In this document: piece by piece, positions 33,216 through 44,412 of the stretch
Layout of the letters: every line of letters begins with the position of its first letter
How positions within the stretch are numbered: position 1 is the stretch's first letter
Assembly: GCF_000276665.1 (NCBI RefSeq)
Contig: NW_004955459.1
Coordinates: 11,081,082-11,145,081, forward strand
DNA length: 64,000 nt
Direction of reading: 5' to 3'
From: Chinchilla lanigera
Lineage: Eukaryota > Chordata > Mammalia > Rodentia > Chinchillidae
Made by a program: the position numbers and the translations under genes
Notes under the pieces: generated by a model
What the model was told of the DNA's origin: nothing
Database searches by the model: none
What the model saw: the letters and a program-made list of their open reading frames with translations, nothing else

Positions 33216-35139
33216 TTTTGTAGCTTCTTTGTCACAATGGGAAACATTAATACCTTGTACTCTGGCATAGCCATGTTTCCAAAGACCTATAAAATCAATC
33301 AGCACAAGTTCATTGTTAAGACAATTTCAAGGCCATATGCTTTAAGTCACAAAATCTTATACCTGTGCCAGGCAGGTATGGGACCAGGGCTTCAGAAAAG
33401 ACCAGGGCTTCTCAGAGGCTAGCTTCAGACCTGACTCCTTCATAAACTACTGAGATTTGGGCAATCTTAGCAATGTAGGAGCAAAGAGCTTTTCCCACTG
33501 AGTTTCTGGGACACTGATGCAGGAGCCAACCTGCTGAAATCCATCAACGAGAGAATTGGAAGACAAGTGGCTGAGGTTTTGTTTTGAGATGAGATGTAGT
33601 AGAACTCTGGCAAGAGAGCATATGGCTGGATGTATGAGGATGGGCCTCACAGGTGGGGATCAGGAAACTCTCATCTCTAGGTGGCAGGACCACGCTCGGC
33701 CTCAGCAGTGAGATACCACTTACCTCACGAGCTCAAAGGTCTCAGAGAACTGTCAGGATAGACAGATCCTATGCATAGCCCACAGCCCAGGTTTCTCTAG
33801 AACAGGTAAGGAGAACTCTGGCCATTTGCTTGGACTTAGACACTTTATTCTATTTTCTCTGGGCTGCTCATGTATTAGAGTCCCAAAGAAGAAATGGTAA
33901 AAATTTAGAGAGATGACAATATAAAAAATTGGCAACAATAAGGCAATGCAGACATGTATACTTAACAGGACAGAGTAGAGCCTTGACAGTGCTGTTTGTG
34001 AAGAGTTCTCCATATGATCTGAAAGCACATGTCTTACAATGGTGAATAAAAACTGATATTTATAAAGAAAGTAAATTATAAATTTAGCAGGAGCAGTCCT
34101 AGGCGAGCCATCATGAAACACTAGGTGGTCCTTGGAGATTTTCTACTTTGATGGATTTTCAAATAGTCTACTGGGTGTGTATGTTATTTTTAAAGTAGGA
34201 AAAAAAATTTAAAGCAGAATTCTCTTCCCTTCCTATTTGAGACAGGCAAGCTGGAGCACTTTATCTGCAAGCTTAAACTGCCCAGCAGCTTGATCATTTC
34301 AACATGATGGCAGACGATGCTGAACCATGCAAATGCCAGCAGAAGAGCCAAAAAACAAAAACGTCCACACCACCATGAGCACTGAACATTGCACAAATGC
34401 CTTTCATTCTCAGAAACTCCAGTGAGTGCACAAGTAACAATAACCGAAATGTACACGAGAATGTAAATCAACATGACTTAATTCTTTTTAAAAGTACACA
34501 AGGATTTTTGTATACTTTTAAATGGTTGTTAGTCTTGCAAGAAAAGGAAAAAAAAAAGAAAGCATTTAGGCAGGCAATGCATGTATTCCCACATTGTTAC
34601 GGCTCAGAAAAATCTTAGTCTCCTCTTTAGGAATTATCCCATGGGTCCTCAGACTGGCTTACAGATTTGGTCCGTGTTGCCAAGTCTTTGCCTTTTTAAG
34701 ATGGATTATGATTTTTCCAAAAGACATTTGAAGACATGGTCTGACTTCAAACTGGGCAATTACTTTGGGAAAGATTTTTAAGTGAAATGAAATGTGACTG
34801 GAAAGACCAGCGGCTAATTGTCCTGTGGAGCTCGGAAGCTGCCGCAGGGATACTGCAAACATGCCCTGCACCAACGTATCGTGCAGGGCCGTGGAATAAT
34901 TCCTCCATCTCCCAGGGATTCTTCTGGGGACCAGCATTCATCGTTGTGTATTAACTTGCATGTGATTGCAGGAAAAAAGTTAACCTTTAATATTCACAGG
35001 GCATTATCCTGTGGAAGTCATTCAACCAGGAAAGGGAGCAAATAAAGCACAGCCCCTCCCTGCTGTCACACAGCAACCCAAACCTATCTCTTCACCATGG
35101 TATCTTGCATGTCTGCATTTTCTGGTCCACATATTGCAG
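33216..35139. other. No recognised feature
   Basis: Nearly 2 kb without a nameable repeat. Minus frames up to 122 codons (33753-34121) are hydrophobic by chance from AT-rich DNA and have no support. Confidence 0.4.
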
Positions 35140-35322
35140 TAGTAGTATCCAAAGGATGTACAGGAAATAGTCGTGCCCTAGCGCATCCATATTTTTATAA
35201 TGAGTGGGGCAAGGTCCTGAAGGGAAAAGGTCGACTTTTGGACAAGAAGAAGATGAATCTGTTCTCCTTGCACCTCTGCTGCCTGAATCACCTGAAGCAG
35301 ACAGACCTGGACTTTGTTACAG
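35140..35322 (+). other. Exon-like stretch with consensus splice sites (speculative)
   Basis: A pyrimidine-leaning tract ends in 'attgcag' at 35139, and CAG/GTAAAT forms a good donor at 35323. The 183 bases between are a multiple of three and stay open in the frame that starts at 35097. The predicted peptide is basic in its middle ('KVLKGKGRLLDKKK') and resembles no family I know. Could be a rare exon, a non-coding exon or chance. Confidence 0.2.
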
Positions 35323-35865
35323 GTAAATAATTACAGTTGTATCTGCCATAAATATCTCGCTGAAGGGGCCATTGCAAAAATTGAGATTGTATCTCCAAGC
35401 AACTGTCAAATGGCTAGAATAAATTCAGAGGACTTGAAATACTGATGTACATTTTCTATCATAGATATCTCTCGGTCTAGACTTCCAGACTGCATCTTGA
35501 CAGAACACCTAGGATGGCTGAGAAATTAAGGAGTCAAGAACGAAAAAATTACATAGTGTTGGTGTTCTGTGGTTTGTGTCTTCTTTATCTGTGGTCCTGG
35601 CAAACAGGAAGTCCTTGTGAATTGGGGGGCTTGAGCAGAAATGTTAAAGACACAGACAGATCCCTGGGAATTTAAAAAGCCAAGGAGGTAATAAATCTCA
35701 GACCAAAATGGAAAGTCTGAAGAGGTCAGTGAGCTACAGCCAACCTAATATCTGTACTTCTCAGGGCTGCCATAAATCTGACATCCTCCCTCTTGCTCAG
35801 CTGGCTTCTGTGCAGCCGGCAGATCAAAAGCTTCTCCCAGTGCCCTCGGCCATTGCCTGTTTCTC

Positions 35866-35980
35866 ATTGGGCCCGTTGGGTGAGGCAAGCAGGATGGAGA
35901 GGGAAGGGCGGGGCTGTCTTCTGCCTACACCGTCTGTGGCACGTATTTAAGTGCCCCAATCCTAGGGCTTGAGAAGACGA
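35866..35980 (+). promoter_or_regulatory. Promoter-like cluster: inverted CCAAT, GC box, TATA-like
   Basis: ATTGG at 35866-35870 (inverted CCAAT), GGGCGGGGC at 35906-35914 (Sp1-type), and TATTTAAG at 35944-35951 (TATA-like), with spacing usual for a pol II core promoter. This would put a start near 35975-35982. No coding exon follows, so a non-coding transcript is the likelier product if it is active. Confidence 0.35.
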
Positions 35981-36072
35981 ACCAGGCAAGAAGAAGGCAC
36001 CACCCCAAAGCTACATTCTTGGGATGGAGTTGCATCCACGCAGATGAAACTTCCTACCTAGGATGCTGTTTT

Positions 36073-36172
36073 TCCTTTGTTTTGTTTTGTGGTGAAGTGC
36101 TACAGATAGAACCCAAGGCCTCACATGTGCTAGTTAAGGGCTCAACCGCTGAGCTACATCACCAGCTCCAGG
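36073..36172 (-). mobile_element. ID SINE, minus strand, older copy
   Basis: T/TTTTG tail, 'gaagtgctacagatagaacccaaggcctcacatgtgc', 'aaccgctgagctacatcaccagctcc'. Flanked by similar 'ggatgctgtttt' (36061 on) and 'gaatgctgtttt' (36173-36184). Clearly more diverged than the 27-kb and 46-kb copies. Confidence 0.88.
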
Positions 36173-36349
36173 GAATGCTGTTTTGTTTTGATCAAAAGGG
36201 ACAATTAATTTGGGAATTTGAACAGAGGCAGCCAACCACCTTTCAATCACAATTTAGCTTGATTTCTGTTGTGCTGTTTCTCTAACCTACTAGCTTCTTT
36301 TCTCTTATACTTATCAATGTGCCTATCTATTTTTTAAAATAAATTAGTT

Positions 36350-36530
36350 GTGCTAAGATCTATGTTAGACATCTTGGCACTAATTCCCTTGACAGCCTTA
36401 TATAAGAGATATTGTTATTTTCTTTCTACGGCTAGAAAACCAAGGCTCAGGATGATTCAGTGACTTGGGCAAGGTCACGCGGCTGTGGGCAGCAGATTCA
36501 GGACTTGAATACAAGCTTCCTGGATCAAAA
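36350..36530 (-). mobile_element. MIR fossil, minus strand
   Basis: 'gttagacatcttggcactaattcccttgacagcc', 'aaaaccaaggctcaggatgattcagtgacttgggcaaggtcacgcggctgtgggcagcagattcaggacttg' is a well-preserved reversed MIR. Confidence 0.88.
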
Positions 36531-36799
36531 GTTCCATGCAGCTCCTACTCAGCCACAATAAATCTGCTGTGATTGGGGCACCACTAAATTCTGCAATGGT
36601 TATAAAAATAAACCAGAAAAGAATCCTAGGTTTTAAAAAAAAATGGCCTAAAAGTTGAGATTTGACATATCTATAAATAATAGCAATAGAAAATAGAGTG
36701 TGATAAATGCCTTGAAATAGGTACGGAGAAAATAAGGAGAGATTTGGAGGAGGCAGTGATTGCCTTTGGGTAGTGCAGGCATTCACACTGCATCTCAGA

Positions 36800-37165
36800 G
36801 CATCAGTACAGTTTGGGGCTTTGACTCCAAAGGGAGAGAAATTTGCAGCAGAGAAATGGCTTGGTCAAAGGCCCAGCTAACAGGTATGGGCTACATTCAA
36901 GTGACTGTAGGTGCTGAGTTTGAAGCAAACTCCCAATCAGAGGTACTGGGAAATAAACTTGGAAAATAAAGCTCATAGTTTAAGCAGTGTATGTCTTCTA
37001 AAACCTGCTGTAGAATTTGGATTCTTTATTTTCTTCTGAAGCAACAGAGAATTATTGGAGATTTCTGAGCATAGAATTTAAAAAACTTATTTTTGTGGCA
37101 GCACAGAGGATAAATTGGAGAAGATAAGGAAGAGAGGCAGAGATAACAGCCAGGAGACTATTATG
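36800..37165 (-). mobile_element. L2 fossil, minus strand
   Basis: 'agagaaatggcttggtcaaagg', 'tagaatttggattctttattttcttctgaagcaacagagaattattggag', 'gccaggagactattatgataat' match the reversed L2 order (reversed '...cccattgcct...aaatccaaactcc'). Confidence 0.66.
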
Positions 37166-37544
37166 ATAATCCTTTATCTGAGGATCCGACTTCTGGACAG
37201 TTTTGACCTTGCTGTTTAGGACAGAAGAACTTCTTAAGGTCCATGGACAGAACTGTCTGAAGTCTCAGGCATCCTGTGTCTGAGCCATTCCTCAGAGCCC
37301 AGCAAGATTCTGAAGGCTGAATGATGTTAAACTCCAGGTGGTGACTGAGATGTGAATAAAGCAAGAGTTCCCTCCCATTTGCTCCATTGCTCATCAAGGG
37401 ATCCCATTATTTTAGACAGTGCATCCACTTCAGTAGCTCACTCCTGTTGGGTATAAGGAATCCTTCTCTCTGAAGAAATTGATGCTACAGAGAGGAGCCT
37501 GGGATGTACAGAGAGGAACCGAGAACTCTGGGAGGTGGTACCAG
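37166..37544. other. No recognised feature
   Basis: Short unique stretch. The 78-codon minus frame 37161-37397 has no support. Confidence 0.45.
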
Positions 37545-37660
37545 GTTCTAGTCACTGTGCTGGATCTAGACTTGTTTTACTTTGCGCAGGCCACTTTACC
37601 TCTTAGAATTCAATGCTGCCATCTCTGAAACACAGAGAGTATAATTCTCATTTCTTCTAA
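37545..37660 (+). mobile_element. MIR fossil, plus strand
   Basis: 'ggtaccaggttctagtcactgtgctggatc', 'gcgcaggccactttacctcttag', 'gccatctctgaaacacagagagtataattc' in MIR order. Confidence 0.72.
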
Positions 37661-37884
37661 ATGCAGGTGGGATTCTATAGTGCAGATTGTCTAGGGTATC
37701 AGCATTCATCCTGGTGCTAAACTCTCCAGACTTCTTTGGAGATGTTTTCAGAGACTCTCCATAGAAAAGAAGAACCTGAGTGAATCACACTTAATCCATT
37801 GTATTCACTCTTACTGAGCTTCTGCTGCACATATGAGATGAATACACGAACATCCAAACCACGGATGATGTGTAAGGAGATTCA

Positions 37885-38035
37885 ACTGGGAATCTGAAGA
37901 CATGACAGAGAGTCACAGCATGTCCTAACTGTGAGATCTTCAGTGAGCCATTCATTCTCATCTTGCACTGCCGGTTCTTCATCTGTCATATTCTTGGTTT
38001 TGAATAGATGGTCAGTGTCCCTTCCAGGGATGAGG
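37885..38035 (+). mobile_element. MIR fossil, plus strand
   Basis: 'aactgtgagatcttcagtgagccattcattctcatcttgcactgccggttcttcatctgtcat' resembles the MIR core ('gtgaccttgggcaagt...cagtttcctcatctgtaaaat'). Confidence 0.65.
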
Positions 38036-39694
38036 CTATATTTCACCATTACATGAGAACTGTAAGAAAATAAATAAAACGTAGTGTGACAACACTTTAA
38101 CTAATACTTAGAAAGGAAGAGCCTACATCACATAAGAGATGCAGACTGTGAACAGCCACAAAGAGTCAAGCCTCAGAATCATGAAAGGGTGCATGGATCT
38201 AAATCACAATGTATGTACTTTACTGTTTAGAAGATCACTCAAGCCCTTGCTTATTGCTCACTAACTCTTAGTTTATGCACAATTCTTACATGCGTGGTTA
38301 TTTTGTGTGATACCCTGCAGTCAAAAACTCTGTGGCAGGGAAAGACATTTAGGGCAGGAACTTATGAAGCAATATAATTGACAGTCTGACAACAAGCTGG
38401 TGAAATGAAAAAGGAGAAAAGCATTAAGGATTAAGGTACTGGCACTAGAATTTAAACATACTTCAAGATAGGGATCATTAACCATAGGGGCAACTATTTT
38501 TACACAATCTAGTTGTATCCATCTCCCTCTTTGGCAGGAGTTGAGCTCATGTGAAATCCAGAGGAATCCAAGATGGTTAAAAACTTGGCTCCCAGGTTAG
38601 AATGGATGAGTTAGCCAAAAAACAGTACAAGGGATACAGCAAATATTTGTGTCAAAAAGTCAAGTTGTCAAAGCTGGAGTCTGAGGGAAAATAACTGACT
38701 TAGGAAAAGCAGGAACTGAAAAGTGCGCATGCCGCCAAAAGACTCGGTATTCACAAGATTGTTCAAGTGGTTCACTCAGACATGTTAACTGATGTCACGG
38801 TAGTGACCCTGTGTGTACTTATGATGAAGACCAGTCATGTTGCATAGCCTGTACTGAAGGAAACAGGGGGTGCCTGGCCTAGCTGGGAAGCTTTCTAACC
38901 ATGAGAAAATGAGTATGGTAGAGGCAGGGGGTGGTATGGGTGGTGTAAGTGTGTCAAATGTTAATTATCAAAGGGTTCACAGTCAGTAATCTGTACTCTT
39001 ATCTAATTTTCCTAAATGTCAGGTTTTCCTATGGCCTCTGTCCCTCCCTAGGGGTTCTGGACCCAGGGGTCTCTGAGTGGTACATGCCCTGTGTGTCCTG
39101 GTGGATGCCATACCCAGAACAGACCAGACAAACTGCTAGAAGCTTCCATGCTGCCAGGTGCTCAATTGTCTCTACTTCGCTCTACTCACACAGATGCTCA
39201 GAAAGAAAGTGCTCTAGTACTGAAAACCCCATGCCTAGCATACATAATTTTTCCTGGCTTCCCTTCCCCCTACCCTGCCTCAGCCAGTCATTGCAACAAA
39301 GCTTATGGATTTGATATTTTCTTCCATGAGTGCCTGTAAATGCAGAAGGCATTATACAAGTATTTTAGGAGGAAGTGTGGGACCACTTCAACGACACAGT
39401 GCTGGGCTGAGGCAATGGAAGATTCTTCAAAGGAAACCTTGCAATTTGCCATAAAGCACCCAGGGTCACTAGAAATGTCGAAAGGTCATGAAGCTCTAAG
39501 TCTGAGTTCTGCCTGGGGTCATTGCCTTCAGTGGAAGATTCATCCCGCAGTTCCCCTTTTGGAATGGCACGGTACTTGCCCAAGGTGGAAAGAAAGGGAC
39601 TCAGCTGGTTGAGTACCACACAAAGCTCTTTGCCTGCATGTGCTTCAGGGTATTGATAACAGCTCTGTGGCCTAAAGTAGGAGTAGACTCATTT
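38036..39694. other. No recognised feature
   Basis: About 1.7 kb. Overlapping frames 38949-39339 (plus) and 39340-39619 (both strands) reach 121 codons, with no known protein and no splice context I trust. Confidence 0.4.
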
Positions 39695-39800
39695 CTGAGG
39701 CAACTACACTGTAGCTCAGAATGGTTAAGTAGCTTTGCAGAAGTAAATCTTAATATGACAGATGAGAGTCTCAAACTGGTTAGGCACAGCACTGTCACAT
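39695..39800 (-). mobile_element. MIR fossil, minus strand
   Basis: 'gaggcaactacactgtagctcagaatggttaagtagctttgcagaag' then 'gagtctcaaactggttaggcac' is a reversed MIR. Confidence 0.6.
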
Positions 39801-39875
39801 TCCTGGCTTCTGCTCTTCAGGCTTCCTACAGAACGGAGGGTGGGGCTGCTGGGCAATCTCTTTTCAAGACCAAAA

Positions 39876-40030
39876 TTTGAGAACAAAACCCTTAGGTCTT
39901 AGACCATCAACAGTAGCACCTAGGAATTTATTAGAAGTGCAAATCCACCAAATCAGACAGGGTCTAGCAATTTGTGTTTTAATGCATTGTCTAAGTGATT
40001 CTGATCTGACATTTCAAAAATCTCTGCTCT
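39876..40030 (+). mobile_element. MER5-type hAT-Charlie DNA transposon remnant (A)
   Basis: 'accatcaacagtagcacctaggaatttattagaagtgcaaatcc', 'aatcagacagggtctagcaatttgtgttttaatgc', 'aagtgattctgatctgacatttc' is the MER5A order in plus orientation. Non-autonomous; no transposase frame. Confidence 0.85.
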
Positions 40031-40034
40031 GCGG

Positions 40035-40190
40035 CTTTGCTCTTCAAAATGTGGGTTCAGAACCAACAGCAAGCTTCCCCAAGGAGCTAGTGAGAAATGT
40101 AGCATCTCAGGCCTCATTTTGGACCCTGACTCTGAATCTGCATTTTAATAAGACTCCTAGGGGTTCAAGTGCACATCAAAGTTAAATACC
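40035..40190 (+). mobile_element. MER5-type DNA transposon remnant (B)
   Basis: 'ttcaaaatgtgggttcagaaccaacagcaagc', 'gagctagtgagaaatgtagcatctcaggcctcattttggaccctgactctgaatctgcattttaataagactcctagggg' is a second MER5-like copy, same orientation, directly after the first. Confidence 0.82.
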
Positions 40191-40829
40191 AGGCTCTGTT
40201 GCTTGAAGGTATTCTTGAGTATGTTTCTTAGACCATGAATAAGAATATAACCATGATCTCTCCAAGTGTAAGGAATTGACTGACATCACTCCAGATGGAG
40301 CATAAAAGTAGGGGAGTGTGAGAAGGGCTAAACTAGACTGTGAATGGCCAGGCTAAGCCCAGGGTGTTGATGCTTTACTTATTGGGGTCTAGATCCCTCT
40401 ATTAGGCTGTAGAATATACAGCATTCTCTAGAGACCCTCTTTTACGAAATGCTTCCTGGGGGTCTTAGATTCAAAAGCTTTCTCTTTCCTCTCCAAACTC
40501 AGAGTTGCTGAGTGGGCTGTGGTGAGAAGGATTCTGTCTGTGCCTGGCCTTGGTGGGAGTGAGAGCTGGGGTCCCTTAGCAATGTCTGCCAGGCGTGGGA
40601 TGGGCAGCAGTGGCAGGGTGATATGGTGCTGTGCATGGGTGTGGGGGGTAGAGACAGGGCTTGAGCAGATCACCACTGCCGAGAAGCTTGACAACACTTA
40701 ATGGTAGACACATTCCGCTAGGAGTGTACAGGCAAGTTACCCTATTTCTTTTGTTAAGCTTAATAATCAGTTTTAAAAGATAAAAATGATCACGGCTGAA
40801 AAAATGGAAATGGAACAAAAAAGTTTATA
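40191..40829. other. No recognised feature
   Basis: Frames of 60-89 codons overlap on both strands (40428-40818). No repeat named. Confidence 0.45.
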
Positions 40830-41074
40830 CACTTTCCTCTCCTGATAGACAAACAATCTTAACCATTTCCGGACTATCCTTCCAGCCACATTCTTAGGTA
40901 CTCACTTCCCCACATACACAATGTACTTATTTCACTTAACCCTTTGTCTAGCTCTTTGCTCATTCTAGTAGGTATTGATTTAAGCACCATTTTCCAGGTA
41001 ACGTATTAGCACATGAATTTGATGTACCATGATTTACCTAGCTAGTCTTCAACTAAAGAACATTCTATTTGTTT

Positions 41075-41384
41075 TTTTTATTTTAAAAATAAAAGGAGGA
41101 AAATATTAGCAGACAGTCAACATTTTACAAAATAGCAAAGGAACAGTACAGACAGTACAGAGTTATAAACGGAGTGGTAGGGAATTAACAATGTTTGTTG
41201 TATTACATAATGATATCTTCAAAGTGGTTTCTCATGAAAACAGATATAGACATACCAAGTGATCAACCAAGGACTCATTGACAGTTTCTTTCAGCAAAGA
41301 AATACAAGACAGTAGAACAGCCATGTTAACTATCCTGCATATACATACATACAAACTTTCTCCTTCTTTCCCTTCTCTTTTCCC
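41075..41384 (-). mobile_element. 310-bp retro-inserted sequence of unknown origin, with perfect 19-bp TSD
   Basis: AAGAACATTCTATTTGTTT occurs exactly at 41056-41074 and again at 41385-41403, and deleting the insert restores a continuous L1M text. The left edge is a T run (reversed poly(A), with AATAAA readable on the minus strand at the tail), so the source strand is minus. The body shows no ID, B1, LTR or L1 signature I recognise and no open frame. It fits a 5'-truncated processed copy of an mRNA or long non-coding RNA 3' end made by L1 machinery. A 3' fragment of an unfamiliar rodent LINE is the alternative. Confidence 0.85.
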
Positions 41385-41448
41385 AAGAACATTCTATTTG
41401 TTTCTGGTATTTTTACTACTACAAATTCCACTGTAAAGAATACTTGCA

Positions 41449-41466
41449 TGTGTGTGTGTGTGTGTA
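41449..41466 (+). repeat. Short (TG)n
   Basis: Eight or nine TG units within the L1M fossil. Confidence 0.85.
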
Positions 41467-42360
41467 CATAGTTGTTCTCAGAAGAATATTTCAGCAGGAT
41501 TGATGGCCAAGGGAATGTGACTTTTACATTTAGATAGTTAATGCCAATTGTCTTCCCAAGAAGTTGGGACAATTTTCACCCTCATTTATTATATACAGCT
41601 AGCATTTCAGTAAAGTTACTTCAATTTGAAATAATCACGCACTTATAGGAAATTTACAAATGCACCATTAAACATAGAACCTTTTCTTGAACTACGTGAG
41701 GATAAGTTACTGACCCAACACTCCAGTACATATAAATACATTAGTGTTCATTTCTTACCCATAAGCACATTTTCCTCTACACCTATAATACAACTTCCCA
41801 AGTCAGCAGCCAGTTAACACTGATACATTACTACTCTGAAACCCTCAGACCTTTTTAACTTTATTAGTTTTCCCAATACTGTAATGGCCTTTATAGCAAG
41901 AGGACCATATTGAAATCAGCTGTTGTTATTTAGCTGTGATGTCTGCTTAGTGTCCTTTGGAGAAGACTCCTTCCATGTTTCCTCGACTAAGGATTGAAGA
42001 TCAGTTATTCCATGATATGTCCTTCCATGTGGGGTTCTTTGATGTTTCTTTGTGCTTGGCTTCAGGAAATGTGTGTTTGGCAGGAATATTCTAGAAGTGA
42101 CATTGAGATCTCCCACGTGCATACTTGCACATGGGTCAGGAATTTTATTTGTTCTATCACTGTTGATGTTCACTTTAATCACTGTAGTAAGGCAGGGACA
42201 GCTTTCCTTCTTCAAAATAAAATGATCCATTTTTCCTTTGAGGTTAGCATATTGTCAAGAAAAATTTTGAAGCTACTTAAATACTCCATTCCTCATCAGA
42301 CTTTCAACTTATTTATTGATTGATATTTTAGTATGTTTTTCTCTTTTATTTACTGAGTAA

Positions 42361-42577
42361 TATTTCGTTATAATCATTTCTGTTAATATTCAGATTTCTC
42401 TGATTTGGCCAATGCACGTTCTGTCAGGCTAGCTTCTGTGTCCTCCAGACCTGTCTGCTTCACTTTCTGTCACCATGAGACAGATGTTCTGGGCTTAACT
42501 GCACATTCCCTGTCTCAGTCCTGGATCCAATTGCTTCTCCAAGGAGCTCTGGCTATTTTTAGTGGAGAACAATATTT
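42361..42577. other. No recognised feature
   Basis: May still be L1M; no clear phrase. Confidence 0.35.
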
Positions 42578-42606
42578 ACACACATACACACACACACACA
42601 CACACA
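42578..42606 (+). repeat. (CA)n microsatellite
   Basis: CA dinucleotides with one CATA interruption. The 96-codon frame through it (42405-42695) is not a gene. Confidence 0.95.
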
Positions 42607-42641
42607 GAGCACATGCACACATTAATATTTATCTCTGTATG

Positions 42642-43443
42642 TGTTACTCAGCTTTTTGTTGCTGTGACAAAATAACTGAGAAAATGAACTTGTAAGGAGG
42701 AAAAGTTTACTTGGGGCTCATGGTTTTGTAGGACATCGTCTCATGGCCCTCTTACTTTGGGCCCTGTGGAAAGCAATGAGTGAATTATGGTGGAAGCAAG
42801 TGATAGAGGAAACTTGTTCACCTACTGACAGGGAGGAAGCAAAGAAATAGGAGTCCAGTATTCTCTCCAAAGGCACATCCTTAGTGACCTAGTGACCAAT
42901 TCCCCCTTAAAGTTTCTACTACTTCCCAGTAATGACACAATCTGGTGACCAAGCTTTCAACAAATGATCTGTGGTTGATGTCATGGCTTGTGTCTAGAAG
43001 TCCCTCCAAACCACGCGTGCTCATAGGTGGGGCTCTTCAGAGGTGGCAGTCTAGATTGTGGGATGCTGGAATCAAGAGTGTATGATTACAAAGTTAGCCC
43101 ACTGATTGGTTTGGCATAGTTCTGGGTAGGATTAAGGGTGCCCTATTTTGAGCACGTGTGTGTAGCCTGGATGGAATATAAAGGACAGAAAGAGGGTTAT
43201 CACTCGTCATTTGCTTGTTGCTTGCCACCTTTGCTTCTTTCTGCCTGCCATGAAGAGTTTTTCCTCTGCGATTCCCCTCTGCCATGCCACCCTGCCTTGG
43301 AGCCAGCTGATTATGGACTGAGATCCCTACAAACTGTGAGCTAAAGTAAACCTTTCCTCTTTTAACTTTGAGTGTTGGATATTTTGTCTCAACAATGAGA
43401 AAAGTAACCAAGACAGGGGAAGTCCTGAATCTCAACCACAACA
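42642..43443 (-). mobile_element. MaLR-type LTR, minus strand, split by another LTR
   Basis: Left part 42642-42975: 'tgttactcagctttttgttgctgtgac', 'aaggaggaaaagtttacttggggctcatgg', 'ccaaaggcacatccttagtgac', 'caagctttcaaca'. Right part 43416-43443: 'ggggaagtcctgaatctcaaccacaaca', which completes the reversed LTR end. The plus-strand LTR at 42976-43415 sits between them. Confidence 0.8.
42976..43415 (+). mobile_element. MaLR-type LTR, plus strand, nested
   Basis: Closely parallels 23764-24183: 'tgatgtcatggcttgtgtctagaag', 'ctcataggtggggctcttc', 'ggtttggcatagttctg', 'ggagccagctgattatggactg', 'aactgtgagctaaagtaaacc', and the end 'ttgtctcaacaatgagaaaagtaaccaagaca'. The minus frame 43094-43510 (138 codons) is translated LTR. 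Confidence 0.9.
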
Positions 43444-44412
43444 CTTTGTAATCACCCAAGTCAGTGTGTTTTTTTCTTCCTTTGTATATTTTCACCTCCC
43501 TTCCTGACAATAATAAGCTGAGATTCTATAATCCTAACAATATATACTTATTTGTGATCAGTAAATATTATACTTTTACTCCTCTTGCCAGTAACTGATC
43601 TTCCCTGTGGGACTTGGTGGTCTCTTGGTGGTTCCTGGGAGAAAACAGGAGAGGATTTAGAAAATAATGACAAGAGATAATAGCTGGGGTCAGGTGGAGT
43701 TAAGTCTTACATGATAGGCAAGAGGGCTGACTTCAACAGTAGGGGCATTTATTTTATAGTCTTGCAAAGTTAGTATCAGGAGAGGTAATGTTGCCTAGTG
43801 ACTAATGACTATAATTGTCAAGGCAGGATGTTTTTTTCAGTACTGAGGTAGCTTGACTACTTGAGGTTCTCTGGCTCTGTCTTGCCCTCACACATATGAC
43901 CAATATCCAACTCTAGTGGCTTCTAAAATTTCCCCTCCATTTGGATGTCTTCCAAAGCCCCACACTCTGCAATTAATAGGGGGCCACTTCACCTCATACT
44001 TAAATCCATTATGGAGTTGTTCTTCATCGCCCTCAGGCCACAACATGGTTTCCTTTTTGCCCCTCTTGTGTTCTGACTTCCACATGGGACCATACTATCC
44101 TACATGATACTCTCCTCATCCTGCTGGGCTCAAGTTCCTACTCCAAGCCATGCAACTGCTCTTGCCTCTTACACTCCCCAAACGAGCATCCACCTTGTTC
44201 TGTCCAAACTTAAGGTTTTGGGTTTGAAATACTTAGGAAGGGAAGGAAAAGGAAGAGGAAGAGACTAATTAACATTTCACTACTCTAATAAACTCTCCAG
44301 AATGAAATGACCTGTATTATTTCTTATTGTAGAACTTGACAATCCAATAATAGAAATCTTTCTGATTCTAAGGGCTGTGGGATGTCTTCTTGAAGAAGCA
44401 GGAAATGCACAG
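43444..44412. other. No recognised feature
   Basis: About 1 kb. Antiparallel frames at 43888-44107 are chance. Confidence 0.45.

Larger units (their letters stand above)
40830..42360 (+). mobile_element. L1M LINE-1 fossil, interrupted
   Basis: Left part: 'aatcttaaccatttccggactatcc', 'tgatgtaccatgatttacctagctag'. After the insert: 'gtttctggtatttttactactacaaattccactgtaaagaatac', 'cagcaggattgatggccaag', 'ttaatgccaattgtcttcccaag'. Further on: 'cactgatacattac', 'tttggcaggaatattctagaagtgacattgagatc'. All are old L1M 3' phrases in plus orientation, in more than one block. There is no open ORF2; it is heavily decayed. Confidence 0.72.

Noticed and set aside
43094..43510. 138-codon minus-strand frame
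   Set aside because: Lies in the 3' part of a MaLR LTR; LTRs of this family have no coding role.
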